This document shows, piece by piece, positions 37,127 through 46,972 of a DNA stretch of 64,000 bases. Within the stretch, counting starts at the first letter, position 1. Each line of letters opens with the position of its first letter. Source of the DNA: Pieris napi. Lineage: Eukaryota; Arthropoda; Insecta; Lepidoptera; Pieridae. Under the pieces are notes generated by a model. That model worked only from the letters and a program-made list of their open reading frames with translations. It had not been told where the DNA came from and made no database searches. A program made the translations under genes and the position numbers. The DNA lies in contig NC_062241.1 of NCBI RefSeq assembly GCF_905475465.1, positions 7,564,001 through 7,628,000 of the forward strand, in the 5' to 3' direction.

Positions 37127-37900
37127 TTGTTACGAAAACGGGTTGAGTGAAATGTTTCTCGAGTTTTCCACAAGTTAGGGACGTTTTCAGTAAGCTAAAA
37201 TATGATTTATGGCCGTTTCAGGAGAGGCTCTATCACATATCAGAAAATTGAAATTTGCATAATGTTCAGGAGGCTGAAACGTTTTTTGAGACAGTTTCAG
37301 AACAAGTGTAGTTGGGTGGTAAACTTTTCAGGAAACTCGTTTTCAGGCGTTTTCAGGACTAGTTATACCCCTTTTATTAAGGAATAATCTAGACTAAATT
37401 CTCTAGGTGTGTGACAAGGATGGAATGATACGCGAGAGAGGGGGAAGATCGGAACCTTCTTGAAGTCTGACTGAACATTCTAGAACGCCGTACGACAAGG
37501 ACGGAGCAATGTGCGAAAGAGATAAAGAGTACGGACGTTCTAGAATTGTGCAATCGCTACTCAGTCGCAATCCTGCCAAGAGACTTCTCGAACATCATTC
37601 AAGATTATCCCAGGCATATATAAGCGAGCCGAAACGCGACCAATTAATTCAGTTTCGAGTGCGATTCCGAGAGATTAACATTGAAGTAATAAAGTGCGAA
37701 TAGTGAAGACAAGTGATAAAGTACTGTGTGAAGTGCGTGTAATTTAAGTAACTAGTGACCGTATTTTGTGAGTGGCAATTAGAGTATTTCTGCGCGTAAT
37801 TTGTGGATTTTTTAGTGTACACAAATTCCTCGTAGATTAATTTAAAAATAAACCCTTGAAGAGATCTACGGTATTTTCTATCTGATCCCCTAGCTCGGAG
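37127..37900 (+). mobile_element. Possible solo LTR carrying the heat-shock-type promoter
   Basis: The stretch starts TGTTACGAAAACGGG, a plausible LTR start, and its layout fits U3-R-U5. There is a long upstream part with repeated TTTCAGG words, an imperfect 28-nt direct duplication 81 nt apart (37413-37440 and 37494-37521), a TATA box, an initiator, and AATAAA near 37847, about 200 nt after the start site. No gag-pol sequence, no clear right end and no target duplication were found, so the LTR reading is tentative. Confidence 0.35.
37452..37700 (+). promoter_or_regulatory. Heat-shock-type promoter (HSEs, TATA, initiator) with no ORF behind it
   Basis: Two perfect three-pentamer heat-shock elements are present: GAAccTTCttGAA (37452-37464) and GAAcaTTCtaGAA (37473-37485). 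Two-unit sites follow at 37538-37545 (TTCtaGAA) and 37585-37592 (TTCtcGAA). TATATAAG at 37617-37624 lies 34 nt before an insect-type initiator, TTCAGTTT (A at 37651). This is the layout of insect hsp genes bound by HSF. The following 300 nt resemble an hsp leader (GTGAAG- and AAGTG-rich) but contain no ORF. The transcript is therefore an LTR RNA, a non-coding RNA or a broken hsp gene. Confidence 0.6.
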
Positions 37901-38629
37901 CAATATGAATTCTTTAGGGACTTCAATAGCTTGTTGTTAGAAATTTAAATGACTAAAGACAAACGAATAGCAAATGATCGTCGATATTGGTGCCAGGTTA
38001 GGTCAGTTTTGGTGCAGTATCGATCTTACGAAGTAAAAAAAACTAAGAAATATCATGTTAAGCTTCCAGTTTACTCTATACGAGTGAAATTAGTACATAA
38101 ATAACTAATCTATAAAAATAAAATGACTCAGTGAGCACTCAATGATGTAAATCTTGTATTTTTCCTACTGTGAAACTATGTTAAATACAACGTTTAGTTA
38201 AAGTTAAAACACTAGATGACAAGTACTTCGTCATAAAAAGTCATAATATAGTTAAGTGTAGTTGCTCTTTATATGTAACGATACACACAAAGTTAACTTG
38301 TTTAGTTCCTCAAAGGGTAACTACATGATAAATATTATATTTTACTTGACTATAGTATATTTGACTTCATTTCATCTCAGTGATGAGGGTACGTGTGCTT
38401 TGACATGAAGATATTATTTCTATTAGTGAGTAAATATTATATCATACATTTCAAATTGAGTACATTTTATGTATGTATGTCTAAGACATCAATCTTTATT
38501 CATTTAAGCATATCATTTAGACATTTAAATCTGCAATATTTTTTACGAAACTATAAATGATTTGGGTCGAAGCCACAAAATGCTTGCGTATGAAAAAAAT
38601 AAAAAAATCCTAACCTATAAATCCTAAAA
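37901..38629. other. Intergenic, no gene seen
   Basis: Downstream of the heat-shock-type promoter. No ORF, no hsp coding remnant and no recognisable retroelement body. Confidence 0.4.
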
Positions 38630-38822
38630 AAGCCTTTTTAGATCTGGGCCTCAGATTTCTGTATGTTCTTTTCATGATGTTTTCCTTCACCTTCCTTCAC
38701 CGTACGAGCGAATGTAAAATGCGCACATTGAAAGAAAGTGCATTGATGCACAGCCGGGGATCGAACCAACGACCTCAGGGATGAAAATCGCACGCTAAAG
38801 CCACTAGGCCAACACTGCTCAG
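38630..38822 (-). repeat. tRNA-derived SINE (family 1) with internal deletion
   Basis: Minus-strand A box (GCCACTAGGCCA on plus near 38801-38812) and B box (GGATCGAACC on plus near 38758). The tail word CCTCAGATTTCTG is retained, but the block with GCTGATCACCTACTTGCC is deleted. Confidence 0.7.
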
Positions 38823-40854
38823 CGATCGTATCAAATGTAACAAATAATTGTCCGAGAGCCTCAAAAACACACCCCCTCTCTAGACAGGGGATATACAGCA
38901 TACATGTTCTAAGTTTTATTTACCCTGTAGAAACTCGACAACTTAGTTGCATTAAGGCAACAACCAAGCCATGCACACTTAATTTAGGTCACAGGGCAAA
39001 CTAAGTTTTATATTATGTAATGCAGTTTCAAATTACTGAGGTTATTGTTCTGAATATTGAGTATAGATTTATGAAGCCCGAACCGCTTTGTAAATTTTGT
39101 AGACTGTATTATATAGGGCTTTATTTAGAGACTCGGGTTTTATGAGACATTCTCTTATGCAGATTGCTATAAAACTTACTTACTTACCATGCTATTTTTT
39201 TGTTTTGATACACTCTCAACTCTATATTGCAATTTGAATTATATTAATTTTTAACCATTGAATATTTAAATGCTGCTCAACTTAAAAAACCTAACGTTTA
39301 CCTATATTGAATATTGCTATATATTCAATATTTAATAATGAATTTAAATTTGTAAATGATGAAATTTTACTCATTTAAAAAATAAACACATATTTTATAT
39401 CAATTACTGCTTTATATAAATAATAAACATATTAATTAGTAAAGTACGTGTTCAAGGACCAGATTTAGCCTAGGAGTAGGCATAGAAAGCTCTCCAGTAG
39501 AGATGGACAGAACACACCCTCGTAATTTTCTGAATTTTTTCTTCCTGACAATAAATAACACATCAAAAAAAGAATTAGCGAAATCGGTGCAACCGTCCAC
39601 GCGTGATGCCGTGACCAAGGGAAATAGGGATTCATTTTTATATGAGTGTATATAGATTGTCATTGTTAACCGGAAATCTAGGGCAATTTAGATAAGATTA
39701 TTACTTAGAGGGGCGCCCAACCTCATGCGCAACATAATGTTGGCAAGGCCCAAGGTGTCCCCCAGGAAGAGAGGAACCACAGCCGCCCTAAACTAACAAC
39801 ATTAATGTGAAGTTTAAAAATGGCGATGACTAAAATAAACGAAAATATAGTTTAAGATACTGCTTTGATCTTAATTTTCAGTTTGTACATAAATTAAATG
39901 TATTTACTTTGGATGAAAGCAATTTTTTCATTTCTCACATTTCCTGCATTACCTATTTTCGTATAGGTGAACATTAATTAAAACCTTCAACGCTTAATTG
40001 GTTTTCATCATAAATATCTCCGCTTTCCGCCAAACAGGATGGAATATTCCACAAATTGCTGGAATCTGGCACAATTCCAAGTATTACAAGCGATCTGTAA
40101 CGTTGTCCGGGCAAAGTTCGCACTAATTGTCGGATAAGTTCACCAATATGTCACCTTGTCAGTCCGAATATTGTAGCAAAATGTTTCATACATAAAAGAT
40201 GTAAGGTATGATTAATTAGTAGACACCCAATGTCTACTAATTAATCATCACAAGTTTCAATAGAAAGATACCTTAGGTACTACACAAAAATTATTGTTAT
40301 ATGTTATTATGTTACAGTACACCTACGAGTTACAACAATACAATTTGAAGCGAATAAAGACAGGAAAAAAAGTCTATACAATTTAAATAGAATTTGTAAA
40401 ATATGTATTTAGTTATGTTTTCTATTTTACTGATAACGATTAATATAACAAATATTAATTAATTACATAGAGGCATAGACCAATTTTGTTAAATCTTCTA
40501 GTATTCCAAAATTTTCTATGTTTTGAAGAAGTCTTAATGGTAAAAGTATGTAGCCACAATGGATAACAAAAACTGTATTCGATGTAAACTAATATAAACT
40601 TGAGCATATCTTTTTATTTCAATTTCTGTTAAAAGCGGTCTTTGTTCTGAAAAACGTTGGAAACTTTAAAAGAAAAATAAGTACCTTTATAGTATTTTCA
40701 GTTCGCATATTTCAGCGGTGATTCTAGGAATCTTATTGCAACATCAATGTAAAATTAATATGGAAGAGGAAAGCCATTTTAGAATTTAATATTTGAATTA
40801 TGCCTGAATTATACTTACAGTGTACACATAGTATTCAATATATATATAATATCG
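38823..40854. other. Intergenic, one hairpin, no gene seen
   Basis: A+T-rich DNA. A GC-richer patch at about 39710-39795 and a perfect hairpin at 40208-40248 are the only items that stand out. No gene is supported. Confidence 0.4.
40208..40248. repeat. Perfect 18-bp hairpin
   Basis: Positions 40208-40225 and 40231-40248 (core ATTAATTAGTAGACA / TGTCTACTAATTAAT) are exact reverse complements around the loop CCCAA. There is no gene context. Confidence 0.7.
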
Positions 40855-41108
40855 ACGACTCATTGGTCTAGTGGTTAGTACCCTTAACTGGGTATCCATG
40901 GGTCCCGGGTTCGATCACCGGCAGAGACAAACATCGATGTGATGAGCATTTGGTGTTGTGCTTAGGTCTTGGGTGTTCAAATATGTATTAATATGTCTAT
41001 CTATCTATAATATGTATGTATATCCGTTGCCTAGTACCCATAACACAAGCTTCACCAGCTTAGCATGGGACTAGGTAAATTGGTGTGAATTGTCTTTAAA
41101 AAAAAAAT
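40855..41108 (+). repeat. tRNA-derived SINE (family 2), near full length
   Basis: The head has an A box, TGGTCTAGTGG (40865-40875), and a B box, GGGTTCGATCA, near 40907-40917. The body contains a TCTATCTATCT run and CCTAGTACCCATAACACAAG. The end is GGGACTAGGTAAATTGGTGT, then an A10 tail. This is a second SINE family, different from family 1. The head looks like a tRNA, but the body and A-tail show it is not a tRNA gene. Confidence 0.75.
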
Positions 41109-41884
41109 TGTTTACGTTTTAATCGCCAAAAGTAATTAATAATAATACATATATTTAAAAAATAAATCATCTGTTAATGACTGATTGTACGCATAGAATC
41201 TCTGTATCAACGTTCCCCAAAATAGTAGATTAATTTTATTACATTAATGTAACTTATTTGTATTTAACAATGAGTCCCAAAATATATTTTTTGTGCCACT
41301 GTTCAGTTATTAATTAGTGAACATTATTAATGCTATGGAGATATTAATTTTCACATTTATTTCGAATGTACGCGACTCGGTTTAATAATTACGAACGAAG
41401 CTCTCATTAATTCGACATTAGTGAATTGCGATCATAATTCACATAATATTTTGGTCATTATTCTAACGGTATATTTAGTTTAAAAGAACTCTATAATTTA
41501 TTATATTATGGAATATTAATGATAATAATCAGTTTGATATCCAGTTTTTTTATTATTATTTCACCTATTAAAATGTTTAAATTCAAATTAGGTTGAGGTG
41601 TCTGAAGTACACAATTATCGAAATATATGTGTACTCGTAATATGTATTCGAAGCTCTTTCCAGTGTCGCTATGGAAACGTTAGTTGTCTTTGTTGTACAG
41701 ACAACATTTCCATATATGAGGATATCATTATCATAAATGACGCTGGAGGACTTTTAATATAAATATTGGTTCTGAGTCCATTCTTCTAAAATGTAAGATG
41801 GTGTAAACCTGCACATCACATCACATGCAATGATGACTCATCTACTAATCATATTGTTGATCTAAATATTAAATTTTATTTACA
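41109..41884. other. Intergenic, no gene seen
   Basis: A+T-rich DNA without supported features. Confidence 0.4.
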
Positions 41885-42413
41885 ATCAAGTATACAGTAA
41901 TTACAATTTTCAGTCTCTACTGCATAGGGAACAAAATTGAAGTTGGAGGAAAGACTTATATATGTGCCGTTTATTATTTTCTGCCTAGTCTGCGGCCGCT
42001 CCAGCTTCTTTGCTTGTCCGAAGGAGGTGAGACGGGGCAAACGTGTCCACACAAGTAGCATCCAATACTAAAGCCCGTCCCATTTTCCAAGGGATCAACG
42101 ACATTCCATCCGGCCGCTTGCCATCGTCTCTTGCGATGCCCGTTGGCTCCAAAATTGCTGCAACATTGACGGAGGCAATGCGGCGTATTATGTCGTTGAG
42201 CGCGGCATGGCGAGAAAAACGACCTGCACACTTTTGGCAATGGCCATGGTGTCCAAGGCTACTTACTTCAAAGCCACAGGGACACTTATGGGGAGTACAG
42301 AAGGGCTTTTCTAAGCGGAGGGTGATGGCAATGCGAAGTGATTCAGGGTCCAAAAGGGAGCCAGTGTTTGGCTCAACGAATAAGTATCGCAAAACAGCGA
42401 GGAAATGCTGCCA
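41885..42413 (-). pseudogene. Non-LTR retrotransposon C-terminal fragment, frameshifted
   Basis: The minus-strand frame from 42413 reads RWQHFLAVLRYLF, then SLRIAITLRL, a Cys/His cluster (CTPHKCPCG...GHHGHCQKC), RHAALNDIIRR and DGKRPDGMSLIPW, then LVLDATCVDTFA. This arrangement (CxxHKCxCG, GHHG, LND, KRPDG, DATCVDT) is the C-terminal region of a class of animal non-LTR retrotransposon polyproteins; the exact clade is uncertain. A stop follows GAAAD. After a frameshift the family end resumes as FNFVPYAVETE (about 41950-41915). The piece is GC-rich compared with its surroundings. RT and endonuclease domains are absent. Confidence 0.6.
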
Positions 42414-42872
42414 GCGTTAAAGGTACACTGCCACAGGGACCACACTTTTTAAATTTGTTTTGATTTTAATTTTAATAATATTAAATTATTTTATTCTCCA
42501 ACTCAATATTATAAAATGTACTTATAATTTATATACAAAACCGTATTCTGAGCTCGTGTAGAAAAATATGTATAGGAATAGAACAAGTTGACAAGGTCGC
42601 TGGTCCACTCCAGCCGGACGTCCTGCGCTTACTGCATATTGCATCCTGCAGTTATTGTATTGCACTAGTACATATTTTAATTCTATACTAATGGACCAAA
42701 TGGGAACAAAGTTAATGAAAGAGTGCCTAGTATGAGGAACCTAACGTATGTTGGGAAATATAACAAAATACCAATCTTGTTTTTTTGTTTGACGTTTGTT
42801 TGTTGTTGTTTGTTTTGTTAAAATTTAAAATTAATAAAATATTACATTTGAATTTGAAATCTGTCATTTTTA
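42414..42872. other. Intergenic, no gene seen
   Basis: Spacer between two transposon remnants, with a GTTTGTT-type low-complexity run near 42780-42820. No feature supported. Confidence 0.4.
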
Positions 42873-43295
42873 TATGATCCGACTTCAGTGATGGTTTGGT
42901 GGGGTATTAGCTATGAAGGAGAGACTGAGCCATAATTTTGTGAAAATGGTATCAAAACACCGGCACAAGTGTATCAAGATACCATTCTTGAGAAGGTAGT
43001 GAAACCCCTTAACAATACCATGCTCAATAACCAAGAATGATCGTCTTCTAGTCCCGATGTTAATCCGCTGGATTATGAATTATGGACAGTTTTAGAGAGT
43101 ACGGCTTGCTCTAAACGCCATGATAATTTTCAGTCCCTAAATCAATCCGTACGAGTGAAGAATTTTCCCATGGAAAGAGTGCGTGCTTCTATTGATTACT
43201 GGCCTCAATGTTTAAAGGACTGTATTGAAGCCATGGAGACCACTTCGAATAAGCTTTTATATTTTGAATTGTTTTATATTTATGTATTAAACTAA
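42873..43295 (+). pseudogene. Mariner (maT-like) transposase remnant
   Basis: One frame reads TSVMVWWGISYEG, VYQDTILEKVVKPLNNTML, NNQE, a stop, then SSSPDVNPLDYELW, NFPMERVRASIDYWPQCLKD and CIEAMETT. SPDxNPLDYxLW holds the third catalytic Asp of Tc1/mariner transposases. Two in-frame stops are present. About 35 residues that should lie between NNQE and SSSPD, including the second catalytic Asp (family 'QQDSAPAH'), are deleted. The N-terminal DNA-binding part and the inverted repeats are not visible. This is a dead, internally deleted copy. Confidence 0.8.
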
Positions 43296-44264
43296 CACAC
43301 TGTAAAAGTAATAAATGTTATTTCAATAGAATTTTTTTTCTTTCAGTATTTATGGCAAGCAATAATCGCGTAAATAAAAGGCCAATAGATTTAAAAAAGG
43401 TGAACAAGTAGGTATTTAATTGTTTTGGTATTTAATTTTTGATCCCTTGTTATTTACGTACTGCCAGATAAAATTCAGTTAGGCAAAGAGCTATTAAACT
43501 CCGGAAGCTTAGAGCAATATTTAATGTTGCACTTTTATCATCTAAGTTTCAGCTGGTTGGGGACGTTCGATATTTTATAGCCAAAGTTTACTCGTGCTAA
43601 GTGTTATTAGTCTTGAAAAATTTCTCACCCACTCTAACTACTTTTTTCTGAATGTATTTTTGTACAACCCTTTATTCATTAGTAAACTCTGTTTTACTGT
43701 GTGAAATATGTTTATTTTTAGCATGACGACAGCATGTAGGGAGGGAAGTGGGGCACTACAATAAAACATAATGGCCACTCGAGCGAGATAAGTTCACGGC
43801 CACGCGCAATATACATATGTCCATTATAATCATAATCAAATTATATTTAATATAATTTATCTTACGTCTCCGTATTCGATTTACATTGTTGCATTGGTAT
43901 GTATAAAGTATTTTATATGCTTTGGCAAGCGTGAAATATGATTATTCTAACCACTTCGGTGATTTTCTTCATAAGGTAAGTCAACCTTTGATTACCAAAA
44001 GCAAATACTTAAAACTCTTCCATAGATACCTATTATTAAAACGTATATAATTTAATAATTTATACAACTAGATGCTTTACATAAATATGTACCTACGCTA
44101 CTAATGTACCTCACATTGAGCAAATTCACGTGTGAAACAGATTAATATTTTAAACGAAAATGAGAAATGTTTGAATGTTACATTTAGTTCAAATTATAAA
44201 AAGATGCATTAGTTTCTTGAAAAATTTATTTCGAATATTAAACGGAGGGTACTTCGTATTAATT
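43296..44264. other. Intergenic, no gene seen
   Basis: A+T-rich DNA without supported features. Confidence 0.4.
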
Positions 44265-44405
44265 ATTTTTATATAACAGGGGGCAAACGGGTAAGAAGCG
44301 AACCTGATGTTAAGCGATACCGCCGACCATAGACACTCACTTAGCCAAAGGACTTTCTTCTTGCGCAGCGCAGAGTTGGCCCTGCCAGGATAAGAAGGGC
44401 TTCTA
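44265..44405 (-). repeat. Lepidopteran interspersed repeat ('CCGCCCATGGACACTC' type)
   Basis: The plus strand reads GGGGGCAAACGGGTAAGAAG, CTGATGTTAAGCGATACCG and CCGACCATAGACACTC. The repeat is shared with 51405-51535 and, in opposite orientation, 62895-62995. The orientation given assumes that the copy at 62895 (fused to a LINE coding end) defines the plus sense. Confidence 0.6.
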
Positions 44406-46972
44406 ACCAAGCATTATTACAAAGCCAAAGAGAATTGAGTATAATCAAATGTAGCGATCGGCTGTATCAAAAGTTATGCATTACTCTCAACAAAATAATA
44501 AAAAGTATGTATTAATAACACGGTGTAATTTAAAATGCAAACGTGATACAATATAGATATGTAATAATTTAACTATATTCTGTAATTATTTGGCGACAAT
44601 TTTGTTTTCATACAAGTACAACTTGTAAGTTATTCACAAGATAGAAAGTATGTAGCATCTTACTGCAAACTTAATTTAAAATATAAAGTGCCGGTTTGGT
44701 GTAACAGTGTATTGATAACACGTATATCTACTATAAAAGACGCGGCACGCTCCACCGGGGCTATAAACATACGTGATGCACGCTCATACATAATGTGCTT
44801 TGACATTATTTCAAATAGCTTATGAAGTTTTTTCGCTATGAAAAGTTTATTATAATAAATTTCTTAAGTGAGCCCTTAACTTATTATTATTATTTATGCT
44901 CTTCAACAACAAGGAAACACATTATTCATATTAGCTTTAATAATTTGATTATTATTATATGATATTGAACGTTCCCAATGCCTGACACAATTCTGTTTTT
45001 CTTTCCAAGGATAATGTATCGCATGATTATTTATTATTTTATTTGTTCAGATAAAATAATCCATCATTATGTTAGTATAAACTTACGGAGTAGTGTTAGT
45101 ATATTATTATTAAAAAGCTAAACATAAAAACCCATGAAACATTCTATGCATACACTCGACGATCTGAACTATTGAATAATAACTATTGAACACCCCTAAT
45201 ACACTTTACACCAAACAAAATTGTTTTTCCATAAATTATTAGGTATAATTAAAATAGTAAAATGGAGGTCATAAGCCTACTTACCTAAACCTGAAGTGAA
45301 TCTTATTATTTCATAGACTATTTGACATATATACACTTTGTTTATTAGATGAAACTGATTTTAAACCAAAATATAAAACTGGGTATTCCGTGATTCAGGA
45401 ATAATAAAAACAATAAGTTTAAGTTGCCTGCCCTCTGCATTTAAATATTAAACGGAGCTACATAGAAATATATATAACGGTAGATATAAAAAGGATTCAA
45501 ATTGCAAATCTATACAAATAGTGTCATTTATTCTGATTCTCACAACACTAGCAGGAAGCCCCTTAATGAAGACGAAAGACCACTTCACCCCACCTCTGCA
45601 TAAATATTCCAAGAGCACCGTAAACCGTACATATTTCGAAATTTTACGAACTCACCGCGTTCCCTATTTAATTTTTCTTTGTCACTGGTACATGAAGCAA
45701 TTTAAATTGATATAAATGTTGACCTATTTGTTTGAAAATTTATTTCGTGTTTTTCTGTTACCTTTGTATTCAATCGATAAACGGTCTCTACCTAACATTG
45801 AAATTTCTTTAACAATTCTAGAGACTATGACCATGGTTGTGACAACGTAATAAAGAGAGCGATGGAAAGATAGATAATATCAAGTCGAGGTAATAGTTTT
45901 TATTAAGCTTCCTAAAGTAGTTTGTGACTAACATCCATCAAAGGCATTATAATTATTTGAAATGTATAGATAGTATCATAACGATAAAATAAAACTAGTA
46001 ACATGAATCATATGTCAATATCATATACATCACGGAGGTAACTTTAAAAAGGAATGTCAATGTCAGTGATGTTTTTTACACAAGCTATTAGTGATTGTAG
46101 TGCAGACACCGCATTGCAGGCTCACACGGCGATGCACAGATGACCTACATCGCTCACAATGCCTGCCACACGACCACAATATCTACCCAAATACCTAATA
46201 CATACAAGAATTCAGCTGCTCATCTAACCCAAAATCCAATTACTTCCAGTTTGCCTACAAACATTTTAAAGTTAAAATGGATATGAATTTAATCAAAACT
46301 TTTGAATAGGTTTTTGTTTAATATTTTTTTATTAGTTTAACTTCTGACTAAAATCGCCAAAACTATATATTTGAAGATAGATTAAAAACTTACTCAATTT
46401 TAAAATTATAATTGTGATTTTGAATTGTAAAAAAAATGTAGTTCTTAGTAAGCTTCCAACTCGTCGAATCTATTTATCAAATTGAGAAGATTAAATTGTC
46501 GTAATATATTTCATACAGTTACGGTTAATATCAGTCATCTTACGTTTACACAAAAAATTAAGTAGTATGGGGACAATACTATACTAGGTATATATTGTAT
46601 TAATACAAATGTTAACAACCAATATTTATTAAAAATGCTTCTTAGGAGTATTGATTAAAATTAAGTGCTATAGAAGTATGTACTACCATAAATAAATGAT
46701 CACCCTGTTTTCACATTCATTAATCGTCGTGTTGACTCAGAATAAAGTGTCACCGTAGACATATGTTCACGTCACAGCTACGCGCTACGAACCTTGCAGT
46801 TAGCGCGTAGACTCGGAACGCGCGCACGAATTTACATGATCTTTGGTTTATAAGGTTTTTGATGAAGCCTGAGGATAAAATTAATTGAATAAAAGGTATT
46901 TTTTACTTTAAAATGTTTGTTTGAATTGGTAAAGTGGTATTGGTATCTATTTTTCATGTTTCTTGGCCGCAG
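44406..46972. other. Intergenic, including the Ly6-B upstream region
   Basis: No gene is seen. The last 200 bases before Ly6-B are GC-richer (CGCGCTACGA, GGAACGCGCGCACG) and contain a small hairpin (46778-46810). They are the likely promoter area, but no TATA box or initiator was pinned down. Confidence 0.4.
46778..46810. repeat. 10-bp GC-rich hairpin upstream of Ly6-B
   Basis: CTACGCGCTA (46778-46787) and TAGCGCGTAG (46801-46810) are exact inverted copies around a 13-nt loop, about 160 nt before the Ly6-B start codon. It could be a protein-binding dyad in the promoter or a leader hairpin; neither is shown. Confidence 0.5.

Noticed and set aside
37985..38015. TGGTGCCAGG as a possible retroviral-type primer-binding site after the LTR-like region
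   Set aside because: It does not match a tRNA 3' end I can name, and no LTR end (CA) is clear just before it.
40860..40935. A tRNA-like sequence with good A and B boxes
   Set aside because: It continues into a SINE body with TCTA repeats and an A-tail, and the acceptor stem is not convincing. It is a SINE head, not a tRNA gene.
42043..42420. 125-codon ORF on the plus strand
   Set aside because: It is the antisense shadow of the GC-rich retroelement fragment on the minus strand, where the recognisable Cys/His motifs are.
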